Assembly: GCA_946186185.1 (NCBI GenBank)
Contig: CAMHMJ010000023.1
Location: forward strand, 1 to 53,687
DNA length: 53,687 nt
DNA from: an uncultured Treponema sp.
Lineage (GTDB): Bacteria > Spirochaetota > Spirochaetia > Treponematales > Treponemataceae
Direction: 5' to 3'
Position 1 is the stretch's first letter. Every line of letters starts with the position of its first letter. Under the pieces are notes generated by a model. The model ran no database searches. It was not told where the DNA came from and saw only the letters and a program-made list of their open reading frames with translations. Below, piece by piece: positions 7,268 to 13,970 of this stretch. A program made the position numbers and the translations under genes.

Positions 7268-8353
7268 TTATGACAAATTATGTAAAAGTGTCATTAAGCG
7301 TTCTGTGTGGCGAAGGGCAGCTTCATCGTTTTCAGTGGAGAGTTTCATATAGCGCATGATTTGTTCACGGTTGTATCCGCTTCTGATGAGTTCCGCATGG
7401 CAGATATCCCTCAGAATCATACTTGTGGTGAGCATATCCAGTTCCAGCTCCGAAACCTGGGTCTGCAAAATTTTGCAGGCAATTTCCTTGTTGTCTTTGA
7501 AGAGCTTTATGAAATCTGCAAGTTTTTTTACCCCCAGCCAGTCTAAATCTGGAAGGTATTTGTCTGCCGGGGAAGGAATGTATTCGCATTTCAGCTGTTC
7601 GCACATGCTGCTTACATATTCGTTGAAAGCGATGTTTGTCTGGATAAACTCCTGCAGCGTAATTCTGTCCAGAGGAAGCTCTTCTGCATTTCCCTGGGCA
7701 ATTTTCTGTTTGATTTCTGAAATGTAGTTGTTTGTCTGGGTACGAAGGTTAACGAATTCCTGGTCTGCAAGCTCAAGAAGTCCTGCAATCCGGGAAAATT
7801 CTCTTCGGATTGGGTGCGGAATTCCAAAGCGGCTTTTGTAGCCCAGGTCATGTTCAATTTCTGCCCAGGCATGCTGCAAAACAGTCCGAATCTGAATCTC
7901 AAAGCGGATGTCGGAAAGGGAGGTTTTGTTTTCGGTGTTAGAGCAGTCTGCATCTTCTTTTTTTAATGAACAGATGTAGTGAATGGAAAGATAGCCGAAC
8001 TGGTTGTCATCGTACAGCTGCCTTTTGTCCATGGAGTTTTTTTCATCTACGTCAAAAATCTGGGGAATTGCGGCGGAAATAGCGTCTACGGTATCCTGCA
8101 AATAGCAGATAATCCTTACGCCCAGCAGATCCGTGATTTCATACATTGAATTGTACTTGTTCTTCTTGCGTTTCAGCTTTTCTGCAAGACTGTTTTCTTC
8201 CTTTATGCGGTGGCTTACTTCCATTACAAAAAGCTTTTTTTCTTTTACGAGTGCATTGATTTTTTCGGATGCAATTTTTTCGATTTTCTCAAGATTTTCC
8301 CTGTTTTTCTTAAAATCCTGAAGTATTGTGTTTTTCCCGTTTTGAGTATTCAT
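7268..8353 (-). CDS. RelA/SpoT-domain nucleotide synthetase-like protein with long C-terminal extension
   Basis: A 361-residue protein. Residues about 30-175 match the (p)ppGpp synthetase domain: RIKEENSLAEKLKRK, DLLGVRIICYLQD, GYLSIHY and FEIQIRTVLQHAWAEIEH. No HD hydrolase domain or TGS/ACT region is present, so it belongs with small alarmone synthetases rather than long Rel. The C-terminal 180 residues are helical and unrecognised. Some single-domain synthetases with C-terminal extensions are toxins or phage-defence sensors (toxSAS, CapRel type), so that is an alternative to a housekeeping alarmone synthetase. TTGGAGAA gives a ribosome-binding site before ATG. It lies upstream of the ACT-MBL gene in an apparent operon. 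Confidence 0.83.
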   Translation of the reverse strand: MNTQNGKNTILQDFKKNRENLEKIEKIASEKINALVKEKKLFVMEVSHRIKEENSLAEKLKRKKNKYNSMYEITDLLGVRIICYLQDTVDAISAAIPQIFDVDEKNSMDKRQLYDDNQFGYLSIHYICSLKKEDADCSNTENKTSLSDIRFEIQIRTVLQHAWAEIEHDLGYKSRFGIPHPIRREFSRIAGLLELADQEFVNLRTQTNNYISEIKQKIAQGNAEELPLDRITLQEFIQTNIAFNEYVSSMCEQLKCEYIPSPADKYLPDLDWLGVKKLADFIKLFKDNKEIACKILQTQVSELELDMLTTSMILRDICHAELIRSGYNREQIMRYMKLSTENDEAALRHTERLMTLLHNLS

Positions 8354-8687
8354 AAGATGTTCTCCAAAAGTTATTTCTATATATTATAGAAAAATCGGGA
8401 AAAGTCAAAAGGAAATGGGAGGGAGATGTGGGCGAAATAGCTATGGGGGTATGTGAACTTGCTTCGGAGATGTAATTTTTCTCATCCCCTAATATTTTCG
8501 CAATAAATTTTCCAAGATAATTTTATTGTCTCGCAGTAGACTGTTATTAAAGTAAGACTTTAATGACAGTTGATTTTTTTTGTGCTAATCTGTGAGAACA
8601 AAGTTTCAAAGCGTCTCACAGGTTTTTATCCGGGCGCAGAAATTCGGTGCCGTTGGCATTCTGTTATTTTAATTAAGGAGTATGCAT
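8354..8687. promoter_or_regulatory. Intergenic leader with two terminator-like hairpins before the HTH pair
   Basis: Divergent region between the synthetase-like gene and the HTH gene pair. On the plus strand ACTGTTATTAAAGT (8540-8553) pairs with ACTTTAATGACAGT (8557-8570), one mismatch, followed by TGATTTTTTTT. Then CTGTGAGA (8590-8597) pairs with TCTCACAG (8614-8621) followed by GTTTTTATCC. No plus-strand gene lies upstream, so they may act as attenuators in the leader of the pair or end an unseen RNA. I could not define a convincing promoter. Confidence 0.55.
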
Positions 8688-8969
8688 ATGTTCGTACGAT
8701 ACGATGATTTTACAGTCGGTTCGTTTAATTCAGTGAACCAGAACACAAATGTGGATTTATCAGCATTTTTTACAGCACTGCCTTTTGCCGATTATGCACT
8801 TGCCTGTACCGTCACAGAACAGAAAAAAGCTATTCCTGAAATAAAAATGACAGATGAAATGACAACAGGTCAGGGCGGCACAGGGCTTAAAACAACAGGT
8901 TGGAAAGCCAGGCGAATTTTTGTGAATAAGGAGCGTAAACCAAAATGGAGACTATCAGAACTATCTTAA
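8688..8969 (+). CDS. Hypothetical 93-aa protein upstream of an HTH regulator
   Basis: This small gene encodes MFVRYDDFTVGSF... with a mixed middle part and a basic C-terminus (KARRIFVNKERKPKWRLSE). The ATG at 8688 lies 7 bases after AAGGAG (8675-8680); the ATG at 8682 is too close to that site. Its last 25 bp overlap the HTH gene, so translation is probably coupled. I recognise no family. As the first gene of a two-gene operon with an XRE regulator, it could be a partner protein of the regulator, but there is no motif for a toxin. Confidence 0.55.
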   Translation: MFVRYDDFTVGSFNSVNQNTNVDLSAFFTALPFADYALACTVTEQKKAIPEIKMTDEMTTGQGGTGLKTTGWKARRIFVNKERKPKWRLSELS

Positions 8970-9280
8970 AACCAGTTATTGACGTAGAGGGCACTGCTGC
9001 CCAAATCAAAAAGCTCAGAAAAAAGAACGGATTTTCTGTTCACGATGTACAGCTTGTATTCGGATTTGACTACCCGCAGGCTGTTTACGGCTGGGAGAGC
9101 GGAAAGAACATCCCTACTATCGACAACCTTCTGGTTCTTGCCAAACTGTTCGGCGTTGACATCGGCGAAATAATCGTAACTAACATTATTGAAATTTCAT
9201 TACCGTGCTCGGAGCATGCTGCCAGCCAGATGGGATATCTTGAAGACTATATTCCTGTGAAATTCAGCAGGTCTGCCTGA
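8945..9280 (+). CDS. XRE-family helix-turn-helix protein
   Basis: A 111-residue protein with an HTH_3/XRE domain at about residues 18-73. The visible pattern is IKKLRKKNGFSVHDVQ, then FDYPQAVYGWESGKNIPTID and LLVLAKLFGVDIGEIIV. The tail is short and has no recognisable effector domain. It overlaps the preceding small gene by 25 bp in another frame. XRE proteins of this size are typically repressors or antitoxins that bind palindromes near their own promoter. The two hairpins at 8540-8626 are the nearest candidate regulatory sequences. The 94-bp hairpin array begins 27 bp after its stop codon. Confidence 0.8.
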   Translation: METIRTILKPVIDVEGTAAQIKKLRKKNGFSVHDVQLVFGFDYPQAVYGWESGKNIPTIDNLLVLAKLFGVDIGEIIVTNIIEISLPCSEHAASQMGYLEDYIPVKFSRSA

Positions 9281-9306
9281 ACACAACTTGCTGGGCTTAA
9301 AACTAT

Positions 9307-9605
9307 CCACCTTGGGTTTTAGGTGAGAGAAAGCGGCTGGCCCGCTTTCCTGATAAATAGGAAGCCGTTAAAAAAATTGCGTGAGCAATTTTTAGGCTAA
9401 CCACCTTGGGTTTTAGGTGAGAGAAAGCGGCTGGTCCGCTTTCCTGATAAATAGGAAGCCGTTAAAAAAATTGCGTGAGCAATTTTTAGGCTAACCACCT
9501 TGGGTTTTAGGTGAGAGAAAGCGGCTGGTCCGCTTTCCTGATAAATAGGAAGCCGTTAAAAAAATTGCGTGAGCAATTTTTAGGCTATCCACCTTGGGTT
9601 TTAGG
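9307..9605 (+). repeat. Tandem array of 94-bp multi-hairpin units (three and a part)
   Basis: Units start at 9307, 9401, 9495 and 9589 (partial), exactly 94 bp apart and nearly identical (CTGGC versus CTGGT in one loop; CTAAC versus CTATC at one boundary). Each unit folds into three stems. Stem A is CACCT/AGGTG (9308-9325 in unit 1). Stem B is GAAAGCGG/CCGCTTTC (9329-9349). Stem C has AGCC...AATTGC/GCAATT...GGCT closed by a GTGA tetraloop (9363-9398). A single relative with different stem sequences but the same linkers lies at 35669-35754. No coding frame explains the region. Confidence 0.85.
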
Positions 9606-9702
9606 GCAGCGCCCTAGGTGAAGGGGGTGTGGCGAAAACGGGTGATTGAGCTTTGCGAAATCGCGCGGTTGAGCCCAGGGGGGAGTCTTCCCCCCTTTTT
9701 TT
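9589..9702 (+). repeat. GC-rich hairpin element adjoining the 94-bp array, ending in a terminator
   Basis: The last, partial unit carries an extra hairpin AGGGC-AGC-GCCCT inside the loop of stem A. It is followed by GAAGGGGGTGTGGCGAAAACGGG, the motif shared by the dispersed intergenic family described at 15065, 35669, 43783 and 52018. The element ends with GGGGGGA-GTCT-TCCCCCC and seven T (9677-9702), a canonical rho-independent terminator on the plus strand. It could end transcription through the array. Confidence 0.65.
9677..9702 (+). terminator. Intrinsic terminator after the hairpin array
   Basis: A seven-base-pair G/C stem with GTCT loop is followed by TTTTTTT. It lies about 65 bp before the promoter of the GT8 gene and isolates it from the HTH/array region. 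Confidence 0.85.
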
Positions 9703-9743
9703 GTTTAAAAATAATGAAAATCTGTTAAAATCTGCAACATAAT

Positions 9744-9772
9744 TTTACTTTTTTTGTCTATGTATGTATAAT
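9744..9772 (+). promoter_or_regulatory. Sigma70-type promoter of the GT8 gene
   Basis: TTTACT (9744-9749), a 17-bp spacer and a perfect TATAAT (9767-9772) lie 28 bp upstream of the GT8 start codon, with AAAGGA between -10 and start. Confidence 0.65.
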
Positions 9773-9800
9773 AGTAGAATAATTTCGAAAGGACAGGCAG

Positions 9801-10850
9801 ATGAATAATTCAGCTAAAAAGTATAATCAGGAAATTCCGGTTTGTTTTGCGACTGATGATAATTATGTTCCGTTTCTGGCAGTTGCGGTGGCGTCTCTTT
9901 TGGACAATTCTTCAAAGGACAAATTTTACCGCATTTTTGTTTTAACCTCGGGTCTTAAGCAGGAAAATATCGACAGCATTTTAAAGCAGCAGACGGAAAA
10001 TTCCAGCATCGAATTCATCAATCTTTCTAAGGAGCTGGACAAGGTTCAGTCCATGTTCCATCTGCGGGATTATTATTCAAAGGAAACCTATTACCGCATT
10101 TTTATTCCGAACCTTTTTCCGCAGTACCGCAAGGTTTTGTACCTGGACTGCGATATCACGGTTTTGCAGGATGTAAGCGAGCTTTACAATACTTCAATTC
10201 ACGGTTATTACGTTGGAGCAGCCGTTGAAGAGGTTATGCAGACCTTTGAAGTTTTTGGAAACTATGTTGAAAAGGCGGACGGCATTAACCGCAAGGCGTA
10301 TTTTAATGCAGGGATTCTTTTGATTAACTGTAAGCGCTGGAGAAATCGTCATATTGCAGAGCGTTTTGTTGATCTTTTGAACCGCTACAAGTTCCGGGTT
10401 GTTCAGGATGAGGACTATCTGAACGTTCTTTGCAAGAACAATATCAAGTGGGTTTCCCTGGGCTGGAACAAAACCTCCTATAAAAACGAAAAGTTTGACG
10501 ACAAGGATCTTAAGATTATCCACTGGAAGATTAACTGGCGTCCGTGGAAATATAAGAATGTTCTTTATGAAGAATATTTCTGGAAGTATGCAAAGATGAC
10601 GGATTTTTACGACCGGCTTATTCAGATGCGTGATTCCAGAACGGAAGAGGATTTCAAGAAAGACGATTTATTGATGGAAAATCTTTCAAAAATGGCTCAG
10701 GAAGACGCAGACGACCCGAACAATTATTACAGAACAGACGGAAAGAAAGGTCTTGTAAAGAACATCTTTATTCTGCTTCTGCGTTTTATAAAGTGCCGAA
10801 AGCTGATAAATATTCGACCATACCGTCGTAGAAGACGGGTTAGAAAATAG
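9801..10850 (+). CDS. Family 8 glycosyltransferase
   Basis: A 349-residue soluble GT8 enzyme (LgtC/glycogenin clan). It opens with PVCFATDDNYVPFLAVAVASL, the nucleotide-sugar fold. YLDCDI carries the metal-binding D116-x-D118. NAGILLINCKRWR lies near 167-179 and the HWKINWRPW segment near 240-249 corresponds to the family's HxxGxxKPW region. Such enzymes add hexose residues to surface glycans using a UDP-sugar. The C-terminus is basic (RPYRRRRRVRK), compatible with membrane association. AAAGGACAGGCAG precedes the ATG. It has its own promoter and terminator, so it is probably a single-gene transcript. The acceptor is unknown. Confidence 0.87.
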   Translation: MNNSAKKYNQEIPVCFATDDNYVPFLAVAVASLLDNSSKDKFYRIFVLTSGLKQENIDSILKQQTENSSIEFINLSKELDKVQSMFHLRDYYSKETYYRIFIPNLFPQYRKVLYLDCDITVLQDVSELYNTSIHGYYVGAAVEEVMQTFEVFGNYVEKADGINRKAYFNAGILLINCKRWRNRHIAERFVDLLNRYKFRVVQDEDYLNVLCKNNIKWVSLGWNKTSYKNEKFDDKDLKIIHWKINWRPWKYKNVLYEEYFWKYAKMTDFYDRLIQMRDSRTEEDFKKDDLLMENLSKMAQEDADDPNNYYRTDGKKGLVKNIFILLLRFIKCRKLINIRPYRRRRRVRK

Positions 10851-10862
10851 AAAATAAATTGT

Positions 10863-10893
10863 AATTGCCGTGCTTGATACGGCAATTTTTTTG
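10863..10893 (+). terminator. Intrinsic terminator after the GT8 gene
   Basis: AATTGCCG (10863-10870) pairs with CGGCAATT (10880-10887), followed by a T-run. It lies only 14 bp before the start of the next gene, so partial read-through or a promoter overlapping it must express the acyltransferase. Confidence 0.8.
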
Positions 10894-10906
10894 ATGTGAG
10901 GGAAAA

Positions 10907-11965
10907 ATGGCAGAAAAACAGAATATAGAAAAAGATGCAGGCCGCCTTGCGGTTCTTGAGCGCATAAAAGAATATGAAAAGAAGGGCTGGTGGTCAAAGG
11001 ACGTTGAAGAAGATCCTCCAACAATTCCCCTTACTCCGGACAAGGTTGACTATCTGAACAAAAAGCTTTCAAACAGATTTTTAACCTGGCTTGTAAATGT
11101 GGGTGCCCAGCGTTTCATCAAAAATCTTGTAAAAGACGGCAAGATGATTATCAGGGAAATCAAGGGAATCGAAAATTACGAGGCCGTTGATAAAGAAGGG
11201 GTTGTAATTACCTGTAATCATTTTAATCCTTTCGACAATTTTGCCATTCACTATGCACTTTTCCCGTATCTGTACGACCATCACCGGGTTTTGTACAAGG
11301 TTATCCGTGAAGGAAACTACACCAACTTTCCAGGAATTTACGGACTTTTCTTCCGTCACTGTAACACTCTCCCTTTGAGCGCAAATTTTTCTACAATGAA
11401 AAAGTTCATGGAAGCCGTAAAAGTGCTTCTTGCCCGTGGAGAAAAAATTCTTGTTTACGCAGAGCAGGGAATGTGGTGGAACTATAGAAAGCCGCGTCCT
11501 CTTACAGTTGGTGCCTTCAAGTTTGCCGCTGAAAACAAGGTTCCGGTTCTTCCCATGTTCATTACTATGGAAGATTCCGAAAAAATCGGCCCGGACGGCT
11601 TCCCGATTCAGGAATACACCCTTAACATAATGCCGGCAATTTATCCCGATAAAGATAAGACCGTAAAGGAAAACATGGTCCTGCTCCGGGACAAAAACTA
11701 TGCCGCCTGGAAAGACTGCTACGAAAAGTTCTACGGAATCCCGCTGGTTTATGAGACGGAAGATGAGGCTTTCAAATCGGAAAATGTGTCTGGGACGGAA
11801 AATAGTTCCGTAGCAGAAAATGGCTCTTCCAAGGCTGGCGGTTCGTCCGCTATGGGTGATGAGTCTTCCAAGACGGGAGCGGGTTCGGGGGCGCAGGACG
11901 GCTCATCCAAGTCAGCCGGCGGTTCTTCCGCTACTGCAGAAAGTTCCCCATCTCAGGAGGCGTAA
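10907..11965 (+). CDS. PlsC-like lysophospholipid/glycerophosphate acyltransferase
   Basis: A 352-residue protein with the PlsC acyltransferase signature NHFNPFD, catalytic H105 and D110. Further on, VYAEQGMWWNYRKPRPLTVGAFKFA occupies the position of the FPEG(T/S)RS and following motif, here EQG instead of EGT. The family transfers acyl chains from acyl-ACP or acyl-CoA to lysophosphatidate or related acceptors at the inner membrane. No clear membrane helix is present. The last 65 residues are a Ser/Gly/Ala-rich tail (about 286-352), one of several such segments in this window. The stop is 2 bp before the next gene, whose AGGAGG site lies inside this one, so they form a coupled pair. Confidence 0.82.
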   Translation: MAEKQNIEKDAGRLAVLERIKEYEKKGWWSKDVEEDPPTIPLTPDKVDYLNKKLSNRFLTWLVNVGAQRFIKNLVKDGKMIIREIKGIENYEAVDKEGVVITCNHFNPFDNFAIHYALFPYLYDHHRVLYKVIREGNYTNFPGIYGLFFRHCNTLPLSANFSTMKKFMEAVKVLLARGEKILVYAEQGMWWNYRKPRPLTVGAFKFAAENKVPVLPMFITMEDSEKIGPDGFPIQEYTLNIMPAIYPDKDKTVKENMVLLRDKNYAAWKDCYEKFYGIPLVYETEDEAFKSENVSGTENSSVAENGSSKAGGSSAMGDESSKTGAGSGAQDGSSKSAGGSSATAESSPSQEA

Positions 11966-11967
11966 AA

Positions 11968-12618
11968 ATGGTTCTCTATCTAATCTTGATTCTTGGCGGA
12001 GACCTTGCTGTTCTCCTTACTAATTATTTTATGCATCGCCCAGGTTTTTCAACCAAAGAGGTGATTATCGCCGCTCTTGTACTTATTCCGGCCCTTGTCT
12101 TAAACGACGGACTTGTGGCTTTTATCGTGCGCCGCCTTCCTGAAAAATGGTTCTGCCGAGGTGTGAAGGCTCACGCAGTTTCAAAGCGGGAGTGTAAGTT
12201 CTATGAGAAGCTGGGAATTAAAGTCTGGAAAGACCACGTCCTTGAGCTTGGTATGTTCACCGCCTTCAGCAAAAAGCACGTTGCCGACCCAAACGACCCG
12301 GCCTACCTGGAACGCTTCATACTTGAGGCAAACTACGGCGCTGTGGGACACGTAATCGGCGCCTTCACTGCCGTTGCAATCATTTTCTGCTACCCAAACT
12401 GGCAGAAATATTTCTGGGGTTTCACTTTCCCGGGTTTCTGGGTAAACTTCGTCTGCAGCATCCTTCCGTATATGGTTCTTCGCTACAACGTTCCGCGCCT
12501 TGAAAGAATGGTGGTTCTTGCTGAAAAGAAAAAGGCCCGGGCGGAACGGGAAGCAGGAAAGACCGATGGTGTAAAAGCCGGAAATGGGGCTGTGGAGAGT
12601 TCTGCCGACGCTTTATAA
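11968..12618 (+). CDS. Integral membrane protein resembling CrtO-type acyltransferases
   Basis: A 216-residue protein with hydrophobic segments at about 2-18, 32-50, 125-143 and 150-168. Between them is a conserved-looking soluble segment, KRECKFYEKLGIKVWKDHVLELG. That FYxKLGIKxWKD pattern resembles the glycosyl-4,4'-diaponeurosporenoate acyltransferase (CrtO) family, but I recall the family only by motif, so this is tentative. It follows the PlsC-like gene with 2 bp between them and a strong AGGAGG site, which suggests a joint role in modifying a lipid or glycolipid. The C-terminus is charged and low-complexity (AEKKKARAEREAGKTDG). Confidence 0.6.
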   Translation: MVLYLILILGGDLAVLLTNYFMHRPGFSTKEVIIAALVLIPALVLNDGLVAFIVRRLPEKWFCRGVKAHAVSKRECKFYEKLGIKVWKDHVLELGMFTAFSKKHVADPNDPAYLERFILEANYGAVGHVIGAFTAVAIIFCYPNWQKYFWGFTFPGFWVNFVCSILPYMVLRYNVPRLERMVVLAEKKKARAEREAGKTDGVKAGNGAVESSADAL

Positions 12619-12624
12619 GGAAAA

Positions 12625-13890
12625 TTAAATATTCAGCAGAAACTTATGAATCGGAATGACCTCAATTTTGATGCCATTTTTTTCAATTATTCGTTCCTCT
12701 TCATTCGTTACAATTAGCAATTTTTCTATATCTTTAGTTTTATCTGCCAGCTGAAAGAGACTGCGAGTTTCACGTTCTTCTGCATCTCCAAGTTTATAAG
12801 CAACCTGAATTGCAGTTTTCTGCTCTGGAAGATAAAAATCAATGTCTATTCCGGTTTGACTAGATTTAAAATAATAAACCTCTTCTTCGTACTTACGCTT
12901 AAGAAAAACAGCAACGGTATTTTCTAAGAGAGCGGATTTTTTGTCTACAAGAAAAAGCGACAATAATCCATTATCATAAAAATAGAATCTTGGCGTACCT
13001 TCTTTATCGGCAAATTTTGATACATAATTGCTTGTTCTAAAAATAAGATAAGCATTCTCTGCATAGGAAGAATATTCAATCATAGAATCTGTTGAGGTTT
13101 TGTTCCCGGTTGCTTTCACATTTCCTGCAAGAGTATTAAAGGAGATTTCGCTCATAACAGTTTCTGCAATTTTCTTAATCATCATTCTGAGGGCAACCTT
13201 GTTTTTTACTTCTTCACGTTCAACAATATCCCTGAGCAGAACCTTCTCATAAACAGCTTTTATGTACTCACGTTTATTAACCAGCATTTGAACTTCTGGC
13301 AATCCGCCTGTAGCAATATATTCCTGACATGCTTTTCGTACTTTTGCTGCCTTTGAAGTTGTATGCATTGCATTTTCATCATAAGAAATATTTTTATAAT
13401 CAAGGGTTTCTATAAATGAAAAAGGCATAATCATTTTTGGAATGTATCTTCCGCCCAGTGTACTTGCCATTTCAGAGCTTAACATTTTTGCATTACTGCC
13501 TGTAATATAAACTCTTTTTTTCTGGTCCGCCATTCTGCGGGCAAAATGTTCCCAGCCATCAACAAGCTGAATTTCATCAAAAAAATAATAGATTTCCTTT
13601 GCATCGGTCAGTTCGTGGGCAGTTCCAACAATGTCATTAAAATCACTTACAGAAAATCCCAATAATCTGTCGTCTTCAAAATTTATATATATTATCTGCG
13701 ACCAGTCACAACCATCTGCAACCAGTTCTTTTGCAATTTTATACAGGAGGGTTGATTTCCCAGAGCGTCTTAAACCAACCAGAATATAATTTAAATTTTT
13801 TTCAAAGACATAATTGCGATCTATGATTTCTGCGTTTTTGATAATTTCCAGCTGGTCAAGTATGACTTCTTTTAATATATCATGGTTCAT
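12625..13890 (-). CDS. AAA ATPase with DUF4143 domain
   Basis: A 421-residue protein of the widespread P-loop ATPase/DUF4143 family. The Walker A motif is VGLRRSGKS (about 38-46) and Walker B is YYFFDEIQ. YITGSNAKML matches sensor 1. The C-terminal region has the family's nuclease-like segment YYFKSSQTGIDIDFYLPEQKTAIQVAYK, D-x-D and Q-x-x-x-K in place of D/E-x-K. I chose the ATG at 13890 because GAGGTGA lies 5 bp upstream; an earlier ATG at 13941 lacks a site and would run through operator-like repeats. Biological role of the family is unresolved. It is monocistronic with its own operator-like palindromes. Confidence 0.82.
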   Translation of the reverse strand: MNHDILKEVILDQLEIIKNAEIIDRNYVFEKNLNYILVGLRRSGKSTLLYKIAKELVADGCDWSQIIYINFEDDRLLGFSVSDFNDIVGTAHELTDAKEIYYFFDEIQLVDGWEHFARRMADQKKRVYITGSNAKMLSSEMASTLGGRYIPKMIMPFSFIETLDYKNISYDENAMHTTSKAAKVRKACQEYIATGGLPEVQMLVNKREYIKAVYEKVLLRDIVEREEVKNKVALRMMIKKIAETVMSEISFNTLAGNVKATGNKTSTDSMIEYSSYAENAYLIFRTSNYVSKFADKEGTPRFYFYDNGLLSLFLVDKKSALLENTVAVFLKRKYEEEVYYFKSSQTGIDIDFYLPEQKTAIQVAYKLGDAEERETRSLFQLADKTKDIEKLLIVTNEEERIIEKNGIKIEVIPIHKFLLNI

Positions 13891-13912
13891 ATTTGTCACC
13901 TCGCTGGAAACT

Positions 13913-13970
13913 ATTTTATCGTGCATACAAGATGTTTGCAAGTAATTTTATCGTGTATACACGATAAAAT
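13913..13970. promoter_or_regulatory. Operator-like palindrome and half-site upstream of the DUF4143 ATPase
   Basis: A perfect 26-bp palindrome at 13945-13970 has half-site ATTTTATCGTGTA. A second half-site, ATTTTATCGTGCATAC, lies at 13913-13928, exactly 32 bp (about three helical turns) from the first. They occupy positions -23 to -80 relative to the ATPase start and touch the stop codon of the radical SAM gene. The spacing suggests cooperative repressor binding. Confidence 0.6.

Noticed and set aside
9363..9398. attC-like integron recombination sites (GTTA.. and GGCTAAC ends)
   Set aside because: The ends do not fit RYYYAAC/GTTRRRY, no gene cassettes lie between units, and no integrase is seen. 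The structural resemblance is only that both fold into hairpins.
9307..9605. The 94-bp array as a CRISPR array
   Set aside because: Units are nearly identical over their whole 94 bp with no unique spacers, and no cas genes are present.
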